Of a DNA stretch of 64,000 nucleotides, positions 44,176-52,539 are shown piece after piece. The position numbers and the translations under genes were made by a program. The stretch is from Cryomorphaceae bacterium 1068 (GTDB lineage: Bacteria; Bacteroidota; Bacteroidia; Flavobacteriales_D; Cryomorphaceae): positions 79,515 through 143,514 of the forward strand of contig JAPVXR010000012.1 of NCBI GenBank assembly GCA_027214385.1, given 5' to 3'. Under the pieces are notes generated by a model. That model saw nothing but the letters and a program-made list of their open reading frames with translations. It was not told the origin of the DNA and did not search any database. The first letter of the stretch is position 1. The number at the start of each line of letters is the position of its first letter.

Positions 44176-44514
44176 ATGTATTCAAAAGAACTGCTCAAAG
44201 GAACCTTGTCGCCGATTATTCTTAGCCTCCTCTCCGAGAACGGAAAGATGTACGGTTATGAGATTTTTATGAAGGTGAAGGAACTATCGGATGGTAAGAT
44301 TATTTTAAAGGACGGTTCGCTCTATCCCATTTTACAAAAGATGCACAAAGAGGGCTTGTTGACTTTTGAGGAAGTGGCAATTGGTAAAAGAATTAGAAAA
44401 TACTACTATATAACGGCTCAAGGCGAAGAGAAGAAGCGAGACTATCTTGAAGAGTTAAAGGACTTTATGAATACCATTAATCTGGTCGTCTTTCAATCTT
44501 TCCAAACCATATGA
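44176..44514 (+). CDS. PadR family transcriptional regulator
   Basis: A 112-residue winged-helix repressor: ILSLLSENGKMYGYEIFMKVKEL, then DGSLYPILQKMHKEGLLTFE and the wing IRKYYYITAQGEEKK are the hallmark PadR segments. It overlaps the following membrane protein gene by four bases (ATGA), the usual layout in which PadR represses its own operon with a membrane partner. The ATG at 44176 is fixed by the promoter just upstream. Confidence 0.9.
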   Translation: MYSKELLKGTLSPIILSLLSENGKMYGYEIFMKVKELSDGKIILKDGSLYPILQKMHKEGLLTFEEVAIGKRIRKYYYITAQGEEKKRDYLEELKDFMNTINLVVFQSFQTI

Positions 44515-45119
44515 AACTATCCGAAGAACAAATCATTTTTATCAGGAAAACCCTTATGGACGAAGGAATTCAGAACGAATCCCTCACCGATGATGTCCTC
44601 GATCACATTTGTTGTGTGGTGGAGGTGCTGCTCAAGAGAGGAAAGAACTTCGATGAAGCATTAAATGAAGCCATCGATGATTTGGCACCCAACGGACTTA
44701 TAGACTTAGAAATTCAAACACGCTATTTATTAAACTCAAAACGTACAATAACCATGAAAAAGCTAATGTATTTAATAGGCTTCCTTGGAGCCGCTACACT
44801 TTCTTCGGGCATGATATTCAAACTCATGCACTGGCCAGGAGCCAACGTGATGTCCGTAGTCGGACTTGTTGCACTTGTCTTTGTCTTTGTTCCACTCTTG
44901 GCATTAGACTTCTACCGTTATGAGGTCTCAAAAGCTTTGTCAAGTCGTTTCAGTTTTTTTTCCGGGGTGATTGCTACGGTTCTTATCGCTGTGTCAATCG
45001 TTTTTAAAATGCTTCACCTTCAGGGTGCGAGCGTGCTGCTCGTAGTCGGAGGATTTATCTTCGTTTTTGCATTCCTACCTTTCTTATTCTTTTCGCTTTA
45101 TAAGAAATCTGTTTCTTAG
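44511..45119 (+). CDS. PadR-linked membrane protein with GldL-like repeated helices
   Basis: A 202-residue protein. The first 80 residues are a cytoplasmic helical domain (LSEEQIIFIRKTLMDEGI, then LDHICCVVEVLLKRG with the DHICC element) similar to the N-terminal part of DUF1700-type PadR partners. Four membrane helices follow in two matching hairpins, each containing FKxxHxxGA (MIFKLMHWPGANVMSVVG and IVFKMLHLQGASVLLVVG), the same motif as in GldL of the gliding motor. Co-translated with the PadR regulator; function unknown. Confidence 0.72.
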   Translation: MKLSEEQIIFIRKTLMDEGIQNESLTDDVLDHICCVVEVLLKRGKNFDEALNEAIDDLAPNGLIDLEIQTRYLLNSKRTITMKKLMYLIGFLGAATLSSGMIFKLMHWPGANVMSVVGLVALVFVFVPLLALDFYRYEVSKALSSRFSFFSGVIATVLIAVSIVFKMLHLQGASVLLVVGGFIFVFAFLPFLFFSLYKKSVS

Positions 45120-45144
45120 CTAAGTCGAAGAGAAACCTGCAAGA

Positions 45145-45180
45145 AAAAAGCCGCAGACTCCCAAGAGCCTGCGGCTTTTT
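45145..45180. terminator. Bidirectional intrinsic terminator
   Basis: Twelve-base arms AAAAAGCCGCAG / CTGCGGCTTTTT with a 12-base interior, between convergent genes (the PadR-linked membrane protein and the TonB receptor). Confidence 0.9.
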
Positions 45181-45188
45181 AAGCTTTA

Positions 45189-47624
45189 TTAAAACCTTGC
45201 TGTAGCACTTAGCACTACATTTCTGCCTGCTGCAGCTATTCCCGAACTGTACGTTCGATAGCGCTGATCGGTCAGGTTTTCGACACCGGCACTGATTGTC
45301 CACGTGGTCGAAAGCTGATACTTCGCTCTGAAATTTAGCGTATACCAAGAAGGTGAATAGGGGTTTCCTTTTCCATCGGTAGCATAGAGATAAGGCTTGC
45401 CTTGCTCACCAACATTTAAGTCCTCGAAAGCCAATTCTCCGCTGTATTGAGTGTTCAGTTCAAGCGTAAATTCGGGTTTTACGTAGCGCAGTCTCGTTAC
45501 TCCAAACCACGGTGCGGCGTGTCGTGCGGGACTGGTCGATCCATCGTCGAGTTCCTCTTCTCCATCTTGCCAATTGAACTGACTCGAAAGGGTAAAGTTT
45601 TGAGGAAGGATTACCTCAAGCTCAGCTTGGATACCATAAACCGTAGCTTCAGCAGCGTTTTGAATGGCTTGGACTTGACTTAATTCGCCTTGGTACAAGA
45701 TGCTGTCTTGACCATTAAGCGTAAAGTCTCTCCGAACCAGTGCATTGTTGAGAAGGGTGTAGTATCCCGTCACACCAATTTTTACTCGATTGGCGAGAAC
45801 TTTTGAAATACCCAATTCGAAATTGGTAGCGTACTCCGCATCGAGATTGGGATTTGGAATGACCACCGAGCCTGGCTCTGAGTCAAAGATCTTCCCGACA
45901 TCATCGATATTAGGCGCGCGGAATCCAGTGCTTACCACCGCACCGATTCTGATATCGCTGTAGCGCTCATAAACCAGTCCGAGGCTTCCTGTAACCGCGC
46001 CATTGCTCAAGTTGGCCTCGTCAAATGGGAGAGGAGTGAGCGTGGTGTCAAACTGCGCATTGATGTCGAAGGCGTTGTAGCGAACTCCCGCATTTAGAGC
46101 CAGGTTTTTTCCCAATTCCTGACGGTAGGTAGCGTAAACACCATATGACGCCCAGTTGCTCTCAGGGTAGCGAGGAGCTGAGGGGGTGATAATCAAATCT
46201 CCTATACCGAAATCTTCACGTGTGCCGACTGATCGGACGTTGTTTAGTACTGCTTCCGCCCCATAAATCAGCTCCTTCCCTTTTCCAATCGATTTGGTCA
46301 GGTCGAGATTGACGGTATAGGCATCAACGAATTCTTCTTGAGTGAAACGAAGTGAGTCATTAAAATTGCGGTCAATTCTGCTTTCTTCAAATCGCTGATA
46401 GGCCAAACGAACCCTCAGGATATCGTAAATACTACCTTGACTTCGGTGCGTCATGCTGAGGTTGTTCATCATCCACACTTGCGGACCGTAATACCACTCT
46501 GCTGATCGAGGCAGCCCATCGCTGGTTCTGATCAATCGATCGTAGCGCGGATTGTTACTTGTAGTCGAATAGTGAAAACCGTAGGTGAAATCCCATGCAG
46601 CATTTGGTGAAAATCGCACCTTCTGCATCAGGTTGGTTTGGTTGTAAGCAGTATTTATCTGTACTTCCGGATCGGGGTTGTCGAATACCAAATCCGTAGT
46701 GTTCACAGTCTCCACATAAAAGGTTCTCAAGTAGTCATCAGGGCCGTGTGATCCCATCCGAAGATCATCAAAATCAGTGAAGCTCACCGAGGTAACTGAA
46801 GACCACTTCTTGCCACCGAAGGTTATGTCGAAATGGGTGGCTCTTTCGTTATTTGCGGAAGAATAGCGTGCCATAGCCCTACCTGATACCAGCGTGGTGT
46901 CATCTGTAGAGAATTGTGGCGTGAGCGTTTGGAAACTCATCACACCTCCTATAGCGTCGGAGCCATAGATCACAGAGCCCGGTCCGAATATGATTTCGGC
47001 CCCTTCCATAGCCATAGGATCTAGCGAAATAACATTTTGCAAATTCCCGCTGCGAAAGATGGCGGTGTTCATCCGAATACCGTCTACGGCAATGAGTAGG
47101 CGGTTGGTACTAAAACCTCGAATCATCGGGCTACCGCCACCTTGCTGACTTTTTTGGATGAAGACTTCTCCCGAAGCGCCTAAGAGGTCGGCGGTGGTCT
47201 GCGGATTTTGAAGGCTGATGATTTTCGGATCGATCTTACGAACTCGATTGGGGATAACCCGATCACGCTCAATTCTTCGAGATCCTGATATGACCACTTG
47301 GTCGAGGTCGAAGTCAGCCGTTTCGAGCTTAATCACAAAATTGAGATCTTCGATTTCTTCGAATGATAGCCGCTGGGTTTCGTAGCCCAGTAATCTGATC
47401 TCTATTTCTTCCGCTTTGGCGAAAGCCGAGATATCAGCTTTTCCTTTGACGTTCGTCACGGCAAAAGAGGGAATACCTTCGGCCACAAAGGTGGCAGACG
47501 CAACAGGCTTTTTGGTAGCGCCATCAAGGATCGTGGCCACTTGTGCCGGCGTTACTATCGACATGAGGAAAAACAAAAAGAGCAGAGTGCCTTTGCGTGC
47601 TCCTTTCAATAAATCAGTCGACAT
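45189..47624 (-). CDS. TonB-dependent receptor with carboxypeptidase-like regulatory domain
   Basis: An 811-residue outer-membrane receptor. Signal peptide to about residue 28 (TPAQ), a CarboxypepD-like N-terminal domain (about 30-105), a TonB plug (about 130-235: VIPNRVRKIDPKII, then QQGGGSPMIRGFSTNRLL), and a 22-strand barrel ending in TARF. The ATG at 47624 starts the signal peptide; an upstream in-frame start ten codons earlier is less likely. Barrel features resemble the siderophore/vitamin type rather than SusC. No SusD is adjacent. A TATTTTTG promoter element lies upstream (47652-47659). Confidence 0.92.
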   Translation of the reverse strand: MSTDLLKGARKGTLLFLFFLMSIVTPAQVATILDGATKKPVASATFVAEGIPSFAVTNVKGKADISAFAKAEEIEIRLLGYETQRLSFEEIEDLNFVIKLETADFDLDQVVISGSRRIERDRVIPNRVRKIDPKIISLQNPQTTADLLGASGEVFIQKSQQGGGSPMIRGFSTNRLLIAVDGIRMNTAIFRSGNLQNVISLDPMAMEGAEIIFGPGSVIYGSDAIGGVMSFQTLTPQFSTDDTTLVSGRAMARYSSANNERATHFDITFGGKKWSSVTSVSFTDFDDLRMGSHGPDDYLRTFYVETVNTTDLVFDNPDPEVQINTAYNQTNLMQKVRFSPNAAWDFTYGFHYSTTSNNPRYDRLIRTSDGLPRSAEWYYGPQVWMMNNLSMTHRSQGSIYDILRVRLAYQRFEESRIDRNFNDSLRFTQEEFVDAYTVNLDLTKSIGKGKELIYGAEAVLNNVRSVGTREDFGIGDLIITPSAPRYPESNWASYGVYATYRQELGKNLALNAGVRYNAFDINAQFDTTLTPLPFDEANLSNGAVTGSLGLVYERYSDIRIGAVVSTGFRAPNIDDVGKIFDSEPGSVVIPNPNLDAEYATNFELGISKVLANRVKIGVTGYYTLLNNALVRRDFTLNGQDSILYQGELSQVQAIQNAAEATVYGIQAELEVILPQNFTLSSQFNWQDGEEELDDGSTSPARHAAPWFGVTRLRYVKPEFTLELNTQYSGELAFEDLNVGEQGKPYLYATDGKGNPYSPSWYTLNFRAKYQLSTTWTISAGVENLTDQRYRTYSSGIAAAGRNVVLSATARF

Positions 47625-47651
47625 AAGAAATTGGACTCTTTTCACAGCCCG

Positions 47652-47659
47652 CAAAAATA
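47652..47659 (-). promoter_or_regulatory. TAnnTTTG promoter of the TonB receptor gene
   Basis: Minus-strand TATTTTTG, an exact -7 element, ends 27 bases before the chosen ATG at 47624. Confidence 0.5.
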
Positions 47660-47739
47660 CGTTTTTGCCGATTGAATGAAGGACAAATTCCCTTTGATTT
47701 ACTTCAAGAAAGCGTTCTAGCTTGAAGAGAAATTCTTAA

Positions 47740-48783
47740 CTAACCATCATACCGATACAATCCATTCCAACCGCCAAACCAAATGCGACCTTTCGAATCT
47801 TCGTAGGCACACCTTAGCGTGTGGCTGATACAGCCTTGTGGCTCAAACATTTTCTGTAGTGTGTCGCCGTCGTAGCGGTACATGAATACTCCTTCTATGG
47901 GCAGCCAAACGTTGCCATGGCTGTCTTCAAATAGATCGGCCGAAGCCATCGAGCCATATGGGTCTCTTGCTGTTTCCACTTTCGTAAAAGCGGTTCCATC
48001 CCAACGGCATACAAGACCATTTTGAGTAGAAAACCAGAATTCGCCGTTGCGATCTTCCAAGATGCTCTTTACGGTATTGTCGCAAAGGCCGTCTTCTTCA
48101 GAGATGTTTTTCAACGATTTTCCGTCAAAGATGAAAGCGCCTCCATTGGTTCCAAACCACATATTACCCTTGCTGTCTTCCATGATGGAGTGCACCATAT
48201 TGGTGCTTCGAACAAAATTCACGGAGTCTGATTCCGTTTCGGGAAGATCGAAGGTGGTGAACTTGTTTCCATCATAAGTGGAGAGACCTTGAGACGTGCC
48301 GATCCAGAGCAATCCTTTGCTATCCATGGCCATACTGTGCACATCGTTATTTACTAATCCGTCATTTTGGGTGTAATTAGTTATGGTTCCGTTTTGCCAC
48401 TTGGTAACGCCGCCATCGGTACCCATCCATAGGTTGCCGTCTTTGTCCTCAGCGATTTCTCTCACATCGTTTCCGGCTATTCCTTGCTCGGTTGAGATAT
48501 AGACCACCGTATCACCATCATAGCGAATGACGCCCCAGCCTTTGGTACCAAACCACATGAGTCCGCTTCGGTCTTCGTGAATGTCGTTGGTCCACGCGCG
48601 TATTTCCAGCCCGGGTTCGTTCTTGGGATTGTTTCCGTTTTCGTAGCCGTAGAGCTCATGCCCGGGGGGCAGATCACTTGAAGTATTGAGTTCTTCAGCG
48701 GTTGACTTTTCATTCACCTGTGCTTGACAAGACATGATGCTGAATACAAATAGAAAGGAGAGCAATCTAAACGGAAATCTCAT
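47740..48783 (-). CDS. Seven-bladed propeller lipoprotein (two-component regulator propeller repeats)
   Basis: A 347-residue lipoprotein (signal ending SIMSC, Cys about 19) made of Reg_prop repeats of the form DxxGxxWxGT-G-DG. Seven copies are visible, from HEDRSGLMWFGTKGWG to YEDSKGRIWFGGWNG, enough for one complete seven-bladed propeller. In hybrid two-component sensors such propellers are followed by a Y_Y_Y domain, membrane helix and kinase; none is present here, so this is a stand-alone extracytoplasmic binding module. Ligand unknown. Confidence 0.85.
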   Translation of the reverse strand: MRFPFRLLSFLFVFSIMSCQAQVNEKSTAEELNTSSDLPPGHELYGYENGNNPKNEPGLEIRAWTNDIHEDRSGLMWFGTKGWGVIRYDGDTVVYISTEQGIAGNDVREIAEDKDGNLWMGTDGGVTKWQNGTITNYTQNDGLVNNDVHSMAMDSKGLLWIGTSQGLSTYDGNKFTTFDLPETESDSVNFVRSTNMVHSIMEDSKGNMWFGTNGGAFIFDGKSLKNISEEDGLCDNTVKSILEDRNGEFWFSTQNGLVCRWDGTAFTKVETARDPYGSMASADLFEDSHGNVWLPIEGVFMYRYDGDTLQKMFEPQGCISHTLRCAYEDSKGRIWFGGWNGLYRYDG

Positions 48784-48893
48784 AATTGATTTTGTATAGT
48801 GCTAAGATACGATCAGCATCGCCTGAAGGCTATTTCTAAATGTAAAAGGATGTAAAGGGAGTGTTAAACGTGCTGTTGGCGTAGGTTTATCGG

Positions 48894-49817
48894 TTAATCT
48901 TGAAATCGTCTTAGTTCAGTTTTATCAAATCGCCATTCGGGAGTATTGATTTCCTCCACTTCTTCCAATTTGTACCATGGGCTGAGCGCAGCATCATTCG
49001 GATTGGTGAGTATGTGCATTTCTTGCGCGGGCATGTAGCTTTGTGCCAGTAAGTAAACGCTTTCATCGGTATCGGTGTTGACGGCCATATCGATCACTAT
49101 TACGGCATGCCCCGGCGATCCGCCTCGTATAAAGACATCTCCTATTTGCATTTCTGAGAGTTCTACCGGTTTCAATTCATTGACCAATGAAGCCGTACCC
49201 GCATAGCTAAAAACCATTTCCATGTACTTCCAAAACGATTCGTAGCTAGTCGATGGCATGGCTGAATTGACCCATCGAACGTCGTTTCCATTGACTTTGA
49301 TTCGCTGTCCGTTTCTCCATTTGCTATACTCAGCGTTGAATCCATTGACAAAATTGAAGTGAATCTTGTCGTACTGCTCCGTGCTCCACAGGTACTCGGC
49401 ACGCAGGCGCATGATGGCATCAGCGCATTGATGCAAATCTCTATTGCCAATAGGCATGTCTATTACCGCCGCCCAGTATCCGTAGTCTGTTTTTTCACTT
49501 CCATTGTAGTACTTTACAGGAGATTCATGGGCTTTCAGCGGCAATGTGCGTAGATAAGTCTCAAACCCTCGTGGCCATATGCCCACCCGATCGAATCCGT
49601 CAGGCGAAGTAAACCTGGTTATAACTGTCATTCCTTCAGGATTGATCAAGGGATTCTGCTCGATCGTCCCTCTATCGATAGTTTGATCCGAAGATTGCTC
49701 AAAATTTGGTTCGGCTGAAGCCAATACTGCTGTAGTTTGATCGCTAGAGAACTCAGCACTGCAGGCACTTACCAGTATTATGGCCAAGTAGGCCAAGGTT
49801 AGGGTAGAAAATCTCAA
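48894..49817 (-). CDS. DUF4846 family lipoprotein
   Basis: A 307-residue lipoprotein with signal ending LVSAC (Cys about 19). The body matches DUF4846: FDRVGIWPRGFETYLRTLPL, the central LHQCADAIMRLRAEYLW and the HAVIVIDMAV strand near residue 240 with QSYMPAQEMHIL after it. The HAV...QSYMPAQ layout is similar to NlpC/P60-like or transglutaminase-like cysteine-free folds, but no catalytic triad is evident. Function unknown. Confidence 0.78.
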   Translation of the reverse strand: MRFSTLTLAYLAIILVSACSAEFSSDQTTAVLASAEPNFEQSSDQTIDRGTIEQNPLINPEGMTVITRFTSPDGFDRVGIWPRGFETYLRTLPLKAHESPVKYYNGSEKTDYGYWAAVIDMPIGNRDLHQCADAIMRLRAEYLWSTEQYDKIHFNFVNGFNAEYSKWRNGQRIKVNGNDVRWVNSAMPSTSYESFWKYMEMVFSYAGTASLVNELKPVELSEMQIGDVFIRGGSPGHAVIVIDMAVNTDTDESVYLLAQSYMPAQEMHILTNPNDAALSPWYKLEEVEEINTPEWRFDKTELRRFQD

Positions 49818-49921
49818 AATTCTATGGATTGCAGAAACGGTAGGTTGCTTAGGTAATAATATAAAGGCTTTTTAACGTAGGTCTACAATCAATTAGTGCC
49901 CATTTGCACAGGATGGAATCC

Positions 49922-50365
49922 TTACTTCTTCACTGCCCCTTCATAAATCCCCACCCAATCTTCTACCGTCATCTTTTCTACGAGTTGGCCGATTAGCTCA
50001 TAGGGAATGTCATTCACCTTCTTAAAGCGGATGCAGCTCTTGCCCATGTCCAATTTGGTTTTACAATGTTTGGGGTACTCGGTGGTAAACCACTCCATCA
50101 AGTCCTGATCGGCATAGATACCCATGTGGTAGAGAGCGATGAAGTTTTTCTGCGCTGCCAGGTTCATAAAAGGGAGCGGGAGGGAAGTGTTGCAATGGTA
50201 CCCATCGGGATAGATGCTCTTTGGTACCACGTAACCCAGCATTTTGTAAGAGATCTCTTCATGAAAGCCTTTCGGTAAATGGTCCTTGACGGTTTTCCTC
50301 AGCTTGATTAGGGCTTCCTTTTTGTCTTCGGCTACTTGGTCTATGTATTCCTGTGGGGTAGTCAT
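49922..50365 (-). CDS. DUF1801 domain-containing protein
   Basis: A 147-residue cytoplasmic protein of the DUF1801 (YdhG-like) family: TPQEYIDQVAEDKKEALIKLR, SYKMLGYVVPKS, and LGMGKSCIRFKKV-like LDMGKSCIRFKK near the end. The family includes frataxin-like folds such as Fra/YdhG with an iron-binding role suggested in Bacillus, but nothing specific can be said here. Independent transcription unit. Confidence 0.85.
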   Translation of the reverse strand: MTTPQEYIDQVAEDKKEALIKLRKTVKDHLPKGFHEEISYKMLGYVVPKSIYPDGYHCNTSLPLPFMNLAAQKNFIALYHMGIYADQDLMEWFTTEYPKHCKTKLDMGKSCIRFKKVNDIPYELIGQLVEKMTVEDWVGIYEGAVKK

Positions 50366-50490
50366 TGTGGTGCGCTTGGAAGGGGAAGATAGGGGAATTC
50401 TTGATCATGATTTTCCATCCAGCTCATTATTAGGTCTATAGCTATAAGGTTTTTCACCTTGCAGCCCCTGTTTCTCAGATCCCTTGCAGC

Positions 50491-51330
50491 CTATTTTGTA
50501 TAAAACGGCGAACGCTTAATGATGTATTGAAGTGTAATCATATAGGCATCATTGGTTTGCCAGAAAGCTTGGTGCGACCTGGTGAAAATGTTCTCCCCCT
50601 CTTCATTGTAAACATCCATTTGGACGGTAGTCTCAAAATTGGACGAGGTACTGCCTGTGCCGATGGTATACCCCGAAGTTTTATTGTCTTTTTTCTTCCC
50701 GCTGTAATAATTGCCATTTGAAGATGTAGATCCCGTTCGGGTAACCGTAACATTTCCGTAAACGACAAACTCCACATTCAAGGTGTGTGCAATTTCATCG
50801 GGAGTAAATGAGGCGATATTGGCATCACTGATTTCATGTTTAGCGAGGATCGCATTCGTAGTGATGGCATCTTGAAATTTGAAGTTTTTGCTTTTCATCT
50901 TCATGGCTGCAATGCAGTCGGACTGTACCTTGGTGCTCATTTGGTCCGACATTTTTTCGCTTACATTGCTGATGTACGAGAATGGTAAAACGGCCACCAG
51001 ATTGTGGTGGTCTTGCACTCCGATTCCATCACCTTCGGCTTCTGCGCCTTCGGGGTGGACGAACTCAATGCGTCCGCTACTAAATTCGATCTTGTTGACG
51101 TCTTGCTTATTGAGTGTGTAGGTTAGCGTTTCACCCTTGTGAGTAAATGAAATGCTCGTTTCATTCATGGCGGTTACCTTACCTACCTTCTCTTCACCAT
51201 CGTTCATTAAGATTTTATCATATGTCACATCATCTTGTGCCAAAACAAAATTTGGTGCGAATGAAAGCATAATGAGGCAGGTGATTACTACATAGAATCT
51301 CTTTGAAATGGCTAGGAATTGGTTTTTCAT
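50491..51330 (-). CDS. Exported protein with CsgG/TolB-N-like domain, unknown function
   Basis: A 279-residue protein with a signal peptide (about 1-32, VLAQ). Residues about 35-85 form a small beta domain (DKILMNDGEEKVGKVTAMNETSIS type). Residues about 110-265 follow the pattern of CsgG/DUF799/TolB N-terminal domains: LVAVLPFSYISNVSEKMSDQM, then SFTPDEIAHTLNVEFVVYGNV, interrupted by a Ser/Gly/Asn-rich loop (TGSTSSNGNYYSGKKKDNK). The ATG at 51330 is used because it directly precedes the signal peptide. Function unknown. Confidence 0.65.
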   Translation of the reverse strand: MKNQFLAISKRFYVVITCLIMLSFAPNFVLAQDDVTYDKILMNDGEEKVGKVTAMNETSISFTHKGETLTYTLNKQDVNKIEFSSGRIEFVHPEGAEAEGDGIGVQDHHNLVAVLPFSYISNVSEKMSDQMSTKVQSDCIAAMKMKSKNFKFQDAITTNAILAKHEISDANIASFTPDEIAHTLNVEFVVYGNVTVTRTGSTSSNGNYYSGKKKDNKTSGYTIGTGSTSSNFETTVQMDVYNEEGENIFTRSHQAFWQTNDAYMITLQYIIKRSPFYTK

Positions 51331-51483
51331 ATGAACAAGGTTTAATTTCGAGATTTTAACTATCACAATGCGGAATTGTTTGATCTTAAGTTATCAAAAG
51401 CAATAAAAAAGGCTAAAGATACTATTGGAACTTTCCTTTAAAAGAGTAACGCCCAAATTAGCTCGTACTATTTCCCCATCTTT

Positions 51484-51511
51484 ACCCAATACCCAATACC
51501 CAATACCCAAT
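51484..51511 (+). repeat. Four tandem heptamers ACCCAAT directly before the CBM9 lipoprotein start codon
   Basis: Four perfect copies of ACCCAAT occupy 28 bases and end five bases before the ATG at 51517, exactly where a ribosome-binding region would be. Copy-number change would alter leader length in steps of seven. Confidence 0.85.
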
Positions 51512-51516
51512 AACCC

Positions 51517-52341
51517 ATGAAACCCTTCAACCCACTTTTTGTCGGCCTGTTGTTTTTAACCTCCTTGTTCAGTTTTGGCTGCAATGATGATGACAACAAC
51601 GATGACGAGCAACCCGCTCCCGTGGATGTACCCTGCCATACCACATCGGCAGATGAGGAAGAGGTAGCTGTACCCAATGGCGAATTCGAAGCCGCTCAAT
51701 CTGCCGCACCGGTAGAGGTTGATGGCTGCAGCAAAGATGCTGTATGGGCCGCACAGGATTGGTATAGCTTGAACTACCGCTGGATGGGAGCAGAACACGA
51801 CTCTGCAGATTACTACGGCCGCTTTAAGCTGGCGTGGGATGCCGACTACCTTTACCTCTTGGTAGAAGTGACGGACGATTCGCTGAGCCCGACGCTGGCC
51901 AATGGATTGTCCAATTACTGGAAAGGAGATTACGTAGAAGTATTTCTCGATGAGGACCAATCAGGTGGCAACCACCAATACAACCACCAAGCCTTTGCTT
52001 ACCACGTAAGCACCGAAGGTCACGCCATTGATCAAAGTACACAGCAAGAACCCATCTTCTTTGACAGTCACGTAACCGTAATGCGCACCCGAGAGGGCAA
52101 CCGCTACCTCTGGGAAATGGCCATCAAAGTCTACGATGATCAATTCGACGAGGACAGTGCCGACAACATGCCCGTAGCCCTAACCGCACAAAAAACCATC
52201 GGCTTTTCACTGGCCTACGGCGATAACGATGGCAACAATAGTCGCGAAAACTTTATGGGATCTCGCGAAACCCACGGAGCGAATAATGATGCGGGGTATA
52301 TCAATAGCGATGTGTTCGGGAGTGTGGTATTGATCGAATAG
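51517..52341 (+). CDS. CBM9-domain surface lipoprotein
   Basis: A 274-residue lipoprotein. The signal ends at SFGC (Cys about 22) and is immediately followed by NDDDNNDDE, the acidic stretch expected of a lipoprotein export signal that sends Bacteroidota lipoproteins to the cell surface. A family 9 carbohydrate-binding module spans about 60-274: VWAAQDWYSLNYRW, DADYLYLLVEVTDDS, KGDYVEVFLDEDQ, ending VFGSVVLIE. CBM9 binds sugar ends of xylan and other glycans. It may help capture polysaccharide together with the sulfatase downstream. Confidence 0.85.
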   Translation: MKPFNPLFVGLLFLTSLFSFGCNDDDNNDDEQPAPVDVPCHTTSADEEEVAVPNGEFEAAQSAAPVEVDGCSKDAVWAAQDWYSLNYRWMGAEHDSADYYGRFKLAWDADYLYLLVEVTDDSLSPTLANGLSNYWKGDYVEVFLDEDQSGGNHQYNHQAFAYHVSTEGHAIDQSTQQEPIFFDSHVTVMRTREGNRYLWEMAIKVYDDQFDEDSADNMPVALTAQKTIGFSLAYGDNDGNNSRENFMGSRETHGANNDAGYINSDVFGSVVLIE

Positions 52342-52539
52342 CTACTCGATTTATCGCGTATCACTCAAGATGAAAGTCCTTTTGATTATTGAGCCCAATT
52401 TCGGTAACACAAATCGTGTAGCAACAAATAATTACATAGCCGCAACTTGCAGCCAAATTTGATAATTTGGCTAATTTGCGGGTAATTAGAAAGTATAGCA
52501 GAAAGTACTTTTAAAACTACACCTTTAAACTAGAAACCA

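Noticed and set aside
47740..48783. Hybrid two-component sensor
   Set aside because: The protein ends after the seventh blade; no Y_Y_Y domain, membrane helix, kinase or receiver follows.
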